From: CAZBDU01 sp964490725 | GTDB lineage: Bacteria > Spirochaetota > Spirochaetia > SZUA-6 > DRHE01 | Length of the DNA: 6,055 nucleotides | NCBI GenBank assembly: GCA_964490725.1 | Contig: CAZBDU010000171.1 | Location: 1 to 6,055 of the forward strand | Direction of reading: 5' to 3' | Part shown: piece by piece, positions 1-6,037 of the stretch | How positions within the stretch are numbered: the first letter of the stretch is position 1 | Layout of the letters: every line of letters starts with the position of its first letter | Translations under genes and position numbers: made by a program | The notes under the pieces: generated by a model | Told to the model about the DNA's origin: nothing | What the model saw: only the letters and a program-made list of their open reading frames with translations | The model's database searches: none

Positions 1-21
1 GCGCTCCCCCCGGGCCCCTCC

Positions 22-49
22 GCCGGCCGCGGCACTGCGCGGCGCCGGC
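22..49. other. GC-rich imperfect hairpin upstream of the operon
   Basis: Bases 22-31 can pair with 38-49 to form about ten G-C pairs with a two-base bulge (44-45) and a six-base loop (32-37). No run of T follows directly; the nearest pyrimidine-rich stretch is at 65-74. It could be the remains of a terminator for an upstream gene, but chance pairing is common in such GC-rich DNA. Frame 1 is open from the window edge to a TGA at 52-54 and frame 2 to a TGA at 83-85. Either could be the C-terminal tail of an upstream gene, and neither fragment has a recognisable motif. Confidence 0.2.
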
Positions 50-73
50 TCTGACCGTGCTGCCGCCCTTTCC

Positions 74-102
74 TTGACACTATGACCGGTTTGCCCTAGT
101 CT
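74..102 (+). promoter_or_regulatory. Sigma-70-type promoter candidate for the operon
   Basis: A perfect -35 hexamer TTGACA at 74-79 is followed, after a standard 17-base spacer, by TAGTCT at 97-102. That keeps the three most important -10 positions (T, A and the last T). Transcription would be expected to start about seven bases after the -10 box, near 109-111, which is the ATG of the aminotransferase gene. The local drop in GC compared with the flanks also fits a promoter. This is a pattern match only and no transcript data are available. Confidence 0.55.
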
Positions 103-110
103 TGGCTGAA

Positions 111-1433
111 ATGAGCAAAGCTACGCTTGTTGCCGGAGACCCGGTGATCTCCGAGCATTTCCGGGGCCGCCAGCCCTCGGTGATCCGGCTGGCGCAGATC
201 GAGTTCCGACGGCGCGGCGGGCGGGTTCGGGCGGTGAACGTGGCCATCGGCAACGTGAGCCTGCCCATGCATCCGGCCATGGCGCGCGCCCTGGCCGGCC
301 TGCAGGCCCCGGGCAGTCCCTTCGCCGGCGGGGTGGTGAAGTACACGCCCACCGTGGGTACCGAGGCGGCGCGTGCGGCGGTGCTCCACGTCATCGCCTC
401 CAGCGGCCTGGACACCGCCGGCCTCCACGTGCAGATCACCGACGGCGGCTCCCAGGCAATGGAGCTGATGCTGCTGGGGGTATGCGGTCCGCCGGGAAGC
501 GGCCAGCGCCCGCTTCTGGTGATCGATCCCACCTACACCAACTACAAGGCCATGGCCGCGCGGCTGGGCCGCGCCGTGGTGTCCACGCGGCGGGAGCTGC
601 AGGAGGACGGCCGCTTCACCCTGCCCAGAGCCGGGGAGATCGAAAGGCTGATCCTGAGGCACCGGCCCGCTGCGCTGCTGGTGATTCCCTACGACAACCC
701 CGCCGGGCAGCTCTACAGCCGCGCCCAGATGCAGGAGCTGGCCTCCCTGTGCGTGCGGCACAACCTGTGGATGGTGAGCGACGAGGCCTACCGGGAGCTT
801 CACTACGGCGCCGGACAGACCTCCAGCGTCTGGGGGCTGGCCGCCGCCGTGCCCGGCATCGAGGGCAGACGCATAGGCATCGAGAGCGCCTCCAAGGTGT
901 GGAACGCCTGCGGGCTGCGCATCGGCGCGCTGGTGACGGATAGCGAGGAGCTGCACCGCCGCTCGGTGGCGGAGAACACGGCCAATCTCTGTCCCAACGC
1001 CATCGGGCAGCACATCTTCGCGTCCCTGGGCGGGGAGAGCCACCAGGCGCTCCAGGAGTGGTACGAGCAGCAGCGCCGCTACTACCGCGCCCTGTCCGCC
1101 GAGCTGACCGGCGAGCTTCGCCGGCTTCTGCCCGAGGCCATCGTCTCGGTCCCCCAGGCCTCGCTGTACTCGGTGGTGGACGTGCGCCGCATGGTGGACC
1201 GGCGTTTCGATGCGCTGGAGTTCGTTCTGTACTGCGCCCGGGAGGGGGCGGTCCACATCGGCGGAGAGGAGCTCACCCTGCTGGTGGCGCCAATGTCGGG
1301 CTTCTACGATGCACCGTCGGCGGACAACCCCGGCCGGACGCAAATGAGGATCGCCTACGTGGAGCCTGCCGAGCGGATGCGCCTGGTGCCGGCACTGTTC
1401 CGGCAGCTGCTGGAACGCTACCTGTCCCGGTGA
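111..1433 (+). CDS. PLP-dependent aminotransferase, class I/II (fold type I)
   Basis: Cytoplasmic enzyme predicted to move an amino group between an amino donor and a keto acid or aldehyde using pyridoxal phosphate. At 440 residues it is slightly long for the aspartate/aromatic aminotransferase superfamily. Visible landmarks, numbered from the ATG: phosphate-loop GGSQA at 112-116; PLP-stacking TYTNY at 141-145; NPAG (N196), the counterpart of the usual NPTG; SDEAY with D224 and Y227 contacting PLP; Schiff-base lysine K262 in SASKVWNACGLRIG; and R413 in RIAYVEP, the expected substrate-carboxylate arginine. The catalytic set is intact. I chose ATG 111 because the promoter candidate predicts transcription starting there and no ribosome-binding site is visible; TTG 102 in the same frame would add three residues. 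The gene heads the cluster and the kinase gene follows after 7 bp. Substrate cannot be assigned; the lysine region differs from the common SFSKTF/GWRLGY form, so this is probably not a housekeeping aspartate enzyme. Confidence 0.93.
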   Translation: MSKATLVAGDPVISEHFRGRQPSVIRLAQIEFRRRGGRVRAVNVAIGNVSLPMHPAMARALAGLQAPGSPFAGGVVKYTPTVGTEAARAAVLHVIASSGLDTAGLHVQITDGGSQAMELMLLGVCGPPGSGQRPLLVIDPTYTNYKAMAARLGRAVVSTRRELQEDGRFTLPRAGEIERLILRHRPAALLVIPYDNPAGQLYSRAQMQELASLCVRHNLWMVSDEAYRELHYGAGQTSSVWGLAAAVPGIEGRRIGIESASKVWNACGLRIGALVTDSEELHRRSVAENTANLCPNAIGQHIFASLGGESHQALQEWYEQQRRYYRALSAELTGELRRLLPEAIVSVPQASLYSVVDVRRMVDRRFDALEFVLYCAREGAVHIGGEELTLLVAPMSGFYDAPSADNPGRTQMRIAYVEPAERMRLVPALFRQLLERYLSR

Positions 1434-1435
1434 GG
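1429..1435 (+). promoter_or_regulatory. Ribosome-binding site supporting the GTG start at 1441
   Basis: GGTGAGG overlaps the stop codon of the aminotransferase gene and ends five bases before GTG 1441. The GTG start is also required because the kinase's nucleotide-binding motif begins only about five codons later. Confidence 0.5.
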
Positions 1436-1440
1436 CGTCC

Positions 1441-2901
1441 GTGGACTGGCTGATCGGGCTGGACGTGGGCACCAGCGCGGCCAAGGGCATCCTGGTCTCC
1501 GCGGCCGGGGAGCAGCGGGCACGGGCCAGGCGGCTGACCCGGTTCCTGCGCCCGCAGCCCGGGTGCGTCGAGGTGGACCCGGAGGAGCATTACCGGTCGG
1601 TCTGCGACCTCCTCCGCGAGCTCGGCTCACGCCTGCCTGCCGGGGAGCGGGTGCGGGCCCTGTGCATGTCCTTCGCCAGCGGCAACACCCTCCTGTTGGA
1701 CCGCGACGAGCGGCCCCTCACCAACATCATCAACTGGCTGGACTCACGCGCCCGCGGGGAGGAGGACCGGCTGTACCCGGGGCTGAACGCGGAAGAGGTG
1801 CATCGCGTGGTGGGGTGGCCGGGGGTCCGCTTCGGGTTTCCCATGGCCCACCTGGCCTGGCTGAAGGCGCACCGCCCGGAGGTCTACCGCCAAGCCGCCC
1901 GCGTCTGTATGAGCAACGACTACCTCACCTTCCGGCTCACCGGACGCTGGGGCATCGATCCTTCTACGGCCACCACCTTCTACCTGCAGAACCAGGTGCA
2001 GCGGCGCTGGCACCGGCCTTTTCTGGAGATGCTGGAGATTCCCGAGGAGGCGCTCTCGCCGCTTTCTCCCTCGGGGACCCCTCTGGGCCCCCTGAGCGCC
2101 GCCGGCGCCGCGGACACGGGGCTCTCCCGGGAGACGCTGGTGGTCCTGGGCTCCTTCGACCACCCGGCGGCCGCCCGCGGCACCGGGTTCACCCGGGTGG
2201 GCGACCTGCTCCTCTCCTGCGGGACCTCCTGGGTGGGCTTCTTTCCGGTGGCGGACCGCGACCTGGCCCTGAGCCAGCAGCTGCTGGTGGACCCGTTCCT
2301 GAGCCCCGGCGGGCCCTGGGCGTGCATGGCCGCCCTTACGGGAATCGGTGCGCTGATCGACTGGTACATCGAGCACCTGGTGCTCCGGGGAGGGGAGGCG
2401 GAGGATCCCTACGCCCTGTTCAACGCCGCCGCGGCCGCCAGCCCTCCAGGCGCCCGCGGGCTGCTGCTGGATCCGTATCCGGAGGGCAGCCGCATGGACG
2501 CAAAGGCGGCGGAGGCGCATCGGGACCGTTCCCGGGAGGACCTGGCCCGGGCCGTCATGGAGGCCCCGGCGCTGCGGATGCGGGCGCGGCTGGAGCCGCT
2601 GAGGCGGGCCGGCATCGGGGCGGAGCGGATCGCCATGGTCGGGGGGCCGGCGGAGAGCCCGCTGTGGCCGCGCATCGTGGCCGAGATCACCGGCCTGGAG
2701 CTGGTCCTGACGGACGGGCAGACCGCCGGGGCCCTGGGTGCAGCGATCCTGGCGGCCGTGGGCGCCGGCATCTACCGGGACGAGGGGCAAGGCTTCGCGG
2801 CCATGGGCGGGAGGCGAACCGTGATCCGCCCCCAGCACGAGGCCGTGCGCGCCTACCAGGGAGTGTACGCCCGTTACAGGGAGAGCTTCGAGCATGACTA
2901 A
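1441..2901 (+). CDS. FGGY-family carbohydrate kinase, xylulokinase-like
   Basis: Predicted cytoplasmic ATP-dependent kinase for a sugar or polyol; 486 residues, normal for the family. It has two actin-like ATPase domains. The N-terminal half carries GLDVGTSAAKG (about 6-16, phosphate-1 loop) and NWLDSRA with W99 and D101, matching the W-x-D-x-R substrate region. SNDYLTFRLTG and DPSTATTFYLQ follow. The C-terminal half has the catalytic aspartate D240 in GSFDHPAAARGTG, the phosphate-2 loop CGTSW (260-264), PYPEGSR (345-351) and the adenosine motif GGPAESPLW (401-409). The GQMHG segment typical of true xylulokinases is replaced by SFASGN (77-82), and the region after PYPEGSR is divergent. The fold and kinase activity are therefore secure, but a D-xylulose substrate is doubtful. 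It starts 7 bp after the aminotransferase and overlaps the DeoR gene by 8 bp, which implies co-expression. Confidence 0.93.
   Translation: MDWLIGLDVGTSAAKGILVSAAGEQRARARRLTRFLRPQPGCVEVDPEEHYRSVCDLLRELGSRLPAGERVRALCMSFASGNTLLLDRDERPLTNIINWLDSRARGEEDRLYPGLNAEEVHRVVGWPGVRFGFPMAHLAWLKAHRPEVYRQAARVCMSNDYLTFRLTGRWGIDPSTATTFYLQNQVQRRWHRPFLEMLEIPEEALSPLSPSGTPLGPLSAAGAADTGLSRETLVVLGSFDHPAAARGTGFTRVGDLLLSCGTSWVGFFPVADRDLALSQQLLVDPFLSPGGPWACMAALTGIGALIDWYIEHLVLRGGEAEDPYALFNAAAAASPPGARGLLLDPYPEGSRMDAKAAEAHRDRSREDLARAVMEAPALRMRARLEPLRRAGIGAERIAMVGGPAESPLWPRIVAEITGLELVLTDGQTAGALGAAILAAVGAGIYRDEGQGFAAMGGRRTVIRPQHEAVRAYQGVYARYRESFEHD
2878..2883 (+). promoter_or_regulatory. Ribosome-binding site for the DeoR-family gene
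   Basis: AGGGAG lies inside the 3' end of the kinase gene, ten bases before ATG 2894. It supports that start and hence the 8-bp overlap with the kinase. Confidence 0.5.
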
Positions 2902-3679
2902 GCACGAGCTGCGGACCATCAGGCTGCTGGAGATGCTGCGGCTCAACAGACGGCTGGACGTCCAGACCGTGGCCGCCCGACTGGAGATCTCGGAAGCCAC
3001 GGCCCGGCGCTTCTTCAGCCAGCTGGAGGAGGACGGAAAGGTCATCCGGGTGCACGGCGGCGTACAGCTTGCGCCCCAGCTGGGGCACGACTACTCCTAC
3101 CGGCTGTCCGCCGGGCACCGCCAGCGCCAGAAGGCCGCCATCGGCAACCGCGCCGTGCGCGAGATCGAGAGCGGTGACCGCATCTTCCTGGACTCCGGCA
3201 CCACGGTGCTGAAGCTGGCCGAGGCGCTGTCCCTGCGCATCCAGACCGAAGGGCTGGCCAACATCGTGGTGCTGACCAACTCGATCACCCACCTGGACAC
3301 CGTGGCGCGCTGGTGCAAGGTGATCCTGGTCGGGGGCGAGATCCGGGTGGAGCGGCGGGACGTCTGCGGGTCGGTGGCGGAGCAGACCCTGGCGCTCTTC
3401 CACGTGGACAAGGCCTTCCTGGGCGCCGACGCGGTGAGCCCGGAGGGCGGGTGCATGACCACCGACGAGCGCACCTCCACCATGAACGAGATCGTGGTGG
3501 AGCGCGCAGGGAAGAGCTACGTGCTGGCGGATTCCAGCAAGCTGGGCCGGACCTCGTTTATCAGCTACGCCCCGCTGGCCAAGATCGACATCATCTTCAC
3601 CGACTCCGGGGCGGAGGAAGCGATCCTGCAGCGCTTCGAAGAAGCCGGCGCCCGGGTGGAGCCGGTCCCGGTGAAGTGA
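2894..3679 (+). CDS. DeoR-family transcriptional regulator
   Basis: DNA-binding regulator of 261 residues, the usual length. The N-terminal winged helix-turn-helix spans about 1-58: recognition helix SEATARRFFSQLEEDG (33-48) and wing IRVHGGV (51-57), the classical DeoR signature, with RRFF in place of the common RRDL. The C-terminal sensor domain (about 75-240, the sugar-phosphate-isomerase-like fold) shows FLDSGTT (98-104), VVLTNS (125-130), VGGEIR (146-151), DKAFLGADAV (172-181) and VLADSSKLG (210-218). Family members usually respond to phosphorylated sugars or polyols and most are repressors. Placed directly after the kinase, it may sense the kinase product and control this operon including itself; that is inference. 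ATG 2894 overlaps the kinase stop region and has its own ribosome-binding site. No clear operator was found apart from a weak dyad at the operon start. Confidence 0.95.
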   Translation: MTKHELRTIRLLEMLRLNRRLDVQTVAARLEISEATARRFFSQLEEDGKVIRVHGGVQLAPQLGHDYSYRLSAGHRQRQKAAIGNRAVREIESGDRIFLDSGTTVLKLAEALSLRIQTEGLANIVVLTNSITHLDTVARWCKVILVGGEIRVERRDVCGSVAEQTLALFHVDKAFLGADAVSPEGGCMTTDERTSTMNEIVVERAGKSYVLADSSKLGRTSFISYAPLAKIDIIFTDSGAEEAILQRFEEAGARVEPVPVK

Positions 3680-3723
3680 CTGCAGGCCCCTGCTGCGCCG
3701 GCGGGGCGGCCGCGCAAGGACAC

Positions 3724-3729
3724 GGAGGA
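3724..3729 (+). promoter_or_regulatory. Ribosome-binding site that fixes a TTG start at 3735
   Basis: GGAGGA is a near-ideal Shine-Dalgarno sequence; its GGAGG core ends six bases before TTG 3735. In that frame the previous stop is at 3672, and no ATG, GTG or TTG occurs between it and 3735. The HxH metal motif begins only 30 codons downstream, so the TTG is the only standard start that keeps the motif. Confidence 0.8.
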
Positions 3730-3734
3730 ACGCC

Positions 3735-4778
3735 TTGAAAGCCGTGGTGGAGCTCAACGACGTCGATCGCCGGGTCTGGGAGGAACACCTGCGGGACTTT
3801 CTCCCGGATCGCCTCATCGATATCCACACTCACGTCTGGCGCGAGCAGCGCGGCAGCCCGGCGGACCGCTCGCGGGTGGTGAGCTGGCCGGCGCGGGTGG
3901 CCCGGGAGAACCCGATTGAAGACCACCTGGAGTGCTACCGGCTGCTCTTCCCAGGCAAGTCCGTCACCCCCATGATCTTCTCGAACCTCACCTCCCAGGA
4001 AACGGTGGACGCCCAGAACCGCTACGTGGCCGAGAGCGCCGGGGCCCACCACCTGCCGGCGCTTCTGTTCGCCCTCCCGCAGTGGAGCGGGGAGGAGGTG
4101 GAGCGGCGCGTCCGGGAGGGAGGGTTTCTGGGCATCAAGGTCTACCTGAACCTGGCGCCGGCGTACCTGAGGCGGCAGGAGATCCGCATCTTCGACTTCC
4201 TGCCCCCCCACCAGCTGGAGGTGATCGACCAGCACAGCTGGATCGTGATGCTGCACATTCCCCGCGACGACCGGCTGCGGGACCCCGTGAACCTGGCCCA
4301 GATCCTGGAGATCGAGCGGCGCTTTCCCCGCGCCAGGGTGATCCTGGCGCACGTGGGGCGGGCCTACTGCAACGAGGACGTGGGGGATGCCTTCGAGGTG
4401 CTGAAGGAAACCTCCCGGCTGGTGTTCGACTTCTCCGCCAACACCAACGCCTGGGTGTTCAGCCGCCTCATCCAGGCGGTGGGCCCGGCGCGGATTCTGT
4501 TCGGCAGCGACCTACCGATCCTGCGCATGCGGATGAGGCGCATCTGCGAGGGCGGCCGCTACCTCAACCTGGTGCCCAGGGGCCTGTACGGAGACGTGTC
4601 GGGAGACCCGAACATGCGGGAGGTGGAGGGGCAGGAGGCCGTGGGGCTTACCCTGTTCATGTACGAGGAGCTGCTGGCCTTCCGCCGGGCCGCGGAGGAG
4701 AACGGCCTGGGCCCGGGGGACCTGCAGGGCATCTTCTACGAGAACGGCCGGCGGATGATCGAGGCGGTGCGCGGGTGA
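3735..4778 (+). CDS. Amidohydrolase-superfamily TIM-barrel metal hydrolase (lactonase/decarboxylase type)
   Basis: Predicted soluble metal-dependent enzyme of 347 residues, of the amidohydrolase-2 group that includes sugar lactonases and ACMSD-type decarboxylases. Metal and catalytic landmarks run in the expected barrel order: DIHTH (D29, H31, H33) at the end of strand 1; GIKVY with K135; MLHIPR with H174; LAHVGRAY with H206 and R209; and FGSDLPI with D259 near strand 8. The active site looks complete. About 30 residues precede the first motif, and the C-terminus (about 280-347) is mostly helical. The TTG start is set by the ribosome-binding site at 3724. It begins 55 bp after the regulator and its TGA overlaps the next start by four bases. 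The reaction is unknown: lactone opening would fit a sugar pathway and decarboxylation is the main alternative. There is no signal peptide. Confidence 0.9.
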   Translation: MKAVVELNDVDRRVWEEHLRDFLPDRLIDIHTHVWREQRGSPADRSRVVSWPARVARENPIEDHLECYRLLFPGKSVTPMIFSNLTSQETVDAQNRYVAESAGAHHLPALLFALPQWSGEEVERRVREGGFLGIKVYLNLAPAYLRRQEIRIFDFLPPHQLEVIDQHSWIVMLHIPRDDRLRDPVNLAQILEIERRFPRARVILAHVGRAYCNEDVGDAFEVLKETSRLVFDFSANTNAWVFSRLIQAVGPARILFGSDLPILRMRMRRICEGGRYLNLVPRGLYGDVSGDPNMREVEGQEAVGLTLFMYEELLAFRRAAEENGLGPGDLQGIFYENGRRMIEAVRG

Positions 4779-6031
4779 CCTCCCGGGAGCGGGTGCGGGC
4801 CGCCCTGGAGCACCGGGAAGCGGACCGGGTGCCCCTGGACCTGGGGGGCTCCATCATGAGCGGAATCATGGCGCACGCCCTGGACAGGCTCCGGGGCCAT
4901 CTGGGGCTTCCGCGCCGGCCGGTGAAGGTCTACGAGGTCTTCCAGATGCTCGGCGAGGTGGAGATGGACGTGGTGGAGCGCCTGGCGATCGACGTGCTGC
5001 CGGTGGAGCCGCCGGTTCAGTTCTTTGGCCTGCGCCGTGAAGGGTGGAAGCCCTGGCGCCTGTGGGACGGCACGGAGGTGCTGGTGCCCGGTCGGTTCGA
5101 CGTGGAGGTGGACGGGGAGGGAAACTGGCTTCTGCACACGGAGGGTGATGCGGCCAAACCCGTGGAGGGGCGCATGCCCCGGGGCGGCTTCTACTTCGAC
5201 ATGCTGTCCCTGACCGAGACGCACTGGGACTGGGACCCTCCGCGCCTGGCCGAGGTGCGCAGGGAGCACCGGTTGGAGCAGGCCGACCTGGAGGCGCTGG
5301 CCGCCAGGGCTGAGGAGCTGCGCCGGCGGACCGACAAGGCGCTGTTCCTGGGCTGCTGGGACACCACGGGGCTCCCCTGGGTGGGAAGCATCCCGGATTT
5401 CCTGATGCTCATGGCGCGGGACCGCAGCTACGTCAGGGACCTCTTCGAGGTGCGCACCGAGACGGCGCTGGACAACCTGGAGAAGCTCCAGCGCTACCTG
5501 GGAGACGCCGTGGACGTGCTGGGGCTGGACGGCACCGACTACGGCTCCCAGGAGAGCGAGCTGTTCGACCCCGATCTGTTCGAGGAGCTCTACGTTCCCT
5601 TCTTCCGGCAGCAGAACGACTGGGTGCACCGCAACACGTCCTGGAAGACGTGGCTCCACACCTGCGGGTCGGTGACCCGGCTGCTGCCGCTGCTGGTGGA
5701 AAGCGGGCTGGACATCCTCAACCCGGTGCAGACCTCGGCGAGGGGCATGGATCCGGCCTGGTTGAAGCGGCAGTTCGGCGGCCGTCTGGTCTTCTGGGGG
5801 GGCGGGGTGGACACCCAGCGGACCCTGCCCTTCGGCAGCCCGGAGGAGGTGCAGCGGGAGGTGGAGGAGCGGATCCGCCTGCTCGCCCCCGGGGGAGGGT
5901 TCGTGTTCAACACGATCCACAACATCCAGCAGAACACCCCGCCGGAGAACATCGCCGCCGCCTACGAGACGGCGCGGCGGGCGGGCCGCTACCCGCTGCG
6001 GAGGGATGGTTCCGCCGCGCCGGGGACGTGA
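4775..6031 (+). CDS. URO-D/MtaA-like family protein (putative zinc methyltransferase-like enzyme)
   Basis: 418-residue cytoplasmic protein with the uroporphyrinogen-decarboxylase TIM-barrel fold. It opens with TSRERVRAALEHREADRVPLDLGG, typical of the non-HemE branch of the family (shown here only as evidence of family). The HemE N-terminal RQAGRY motif is absent, so heme synthesis is unlikely. A His-x-Cys pair, H295 and C297 in LHTCGS, matches two zinc ligands of MtaA/MtbA-type methylcobamide:thiol methyltransferases. The third cysteine of those enzymes is not evident; FNTIHNIQ with H382 stands near the C-terminus where that ligand would be expected. D252 and D255 in LDGTDYG are further likely pocket residues. 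GTG 4775 overlaps the previous gene's TGA in a four-base GTGA, indicating translational coupling, and is where family members normally begin. The same frame is open far upstream (from 3932), but that part lies over the amidohydrolase and is not coding. Methyl transfer is inferred from the family, not shown. Confidence 0.88.
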   Translation: MTSRERVRAALEHREADRVPLDLGGSIMSGIMAHALDRLRGHLGLPRRPVKVYEVFQMLGEVEMDVVERLAIDVLPVEPPVQFFGLRREGWKPWRLWDGTEVLVPGRFDVEVDGEGNWLLHTEGDAAKPVEGRMPRGGFYFDMLSLTETHWDWDPPRLAEVRREHRLEQADLEALAARAEELRRRTDKALFLGCWDTTGLPWVGSIPDFLMLMARDRSYVRDLFEVRTETALDNLEKLQRYLGDAVDVLGLDGTDYGSQESELFDPDLFEELYVPFFRQQNDWVHRNTSWKTWLHTCGSVTRLLPLLVESGLDILNPVQTSARGMDPAWLKRQFGGRLVFWGGGVDTQRTLPFGSPEEVQREVEERIRLLAPGGGFVFNTIHNIQQNTPPENIAAAYETARRAGRYPLRRDGSAAPGT

Positions 6032-6037
6032 GGAGCT

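Noticed and set aside
96..1490. Long open frame on the - strand opposite the aminotransferase gene (464 codons)
   Set aside because: It mirrors a gene whose PLP motifs are all intact; its translation is low-complexity, rich in His, Gly, Pro and Arg, with no domain. Long antisense frames are expected in very GC-rich coding DNA.
1563..2897. Second long + strand frame inside the kinase gene (444 codons)
   Set aside because: Out of frame with the kinase, whose motifs are complete from end to end; the alternative translation is Gly/Pro/Arg-rich and featureless.
1744..3045. Long open frame on the - strand opposite the kinase and regulator (433 codons)
   Set aside because: It crosses the boundary of two well-supported + strand genes, and its translation is compositionally biased without motifs.
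3682..3693. Small hairpin GCAG-GCCC-CTGC between the regulator and the amidohydrolase
   Set aside because: The four-base-pair stem is too weak and no T-run follows, so it is not a credible terminator; the 55-bp gap otherwise holds only the ribosome-binding site.
2687..3829. Open frame on the - strand opposite the DeoR gene (380 codons)
   Set aside because: It spans the end of the kinase, all of the regulator and the start of the amidohydrolase; no recognisable protein family in its translation.
3932..4774. Upstream extension of the URO-D-like frame, which would give a 699-residue fusion
   Set aside because: This part lies over the amidohydrolase in another frame and translates to Gly/Pro/Arg-rich sequence. 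Family similarity begins exactly at GTG 4775.
4736..5920. Open frame on the - strand opposite the URO-D-like gene (394 codons)
   Set aside because: Shadow of a clear family member on the + strand; His/Gln/Pro-rich translation without motifs.
4775..6031. Calling the last gene uroporphyrinogen decarboxylase (HemE) of heme synthesis
   Set aside because: The N-terminal RQAGRY signature and the associated catalytic aspartate context are absent, the protein is longer than usual HemE, and no other heme genes are nearby.
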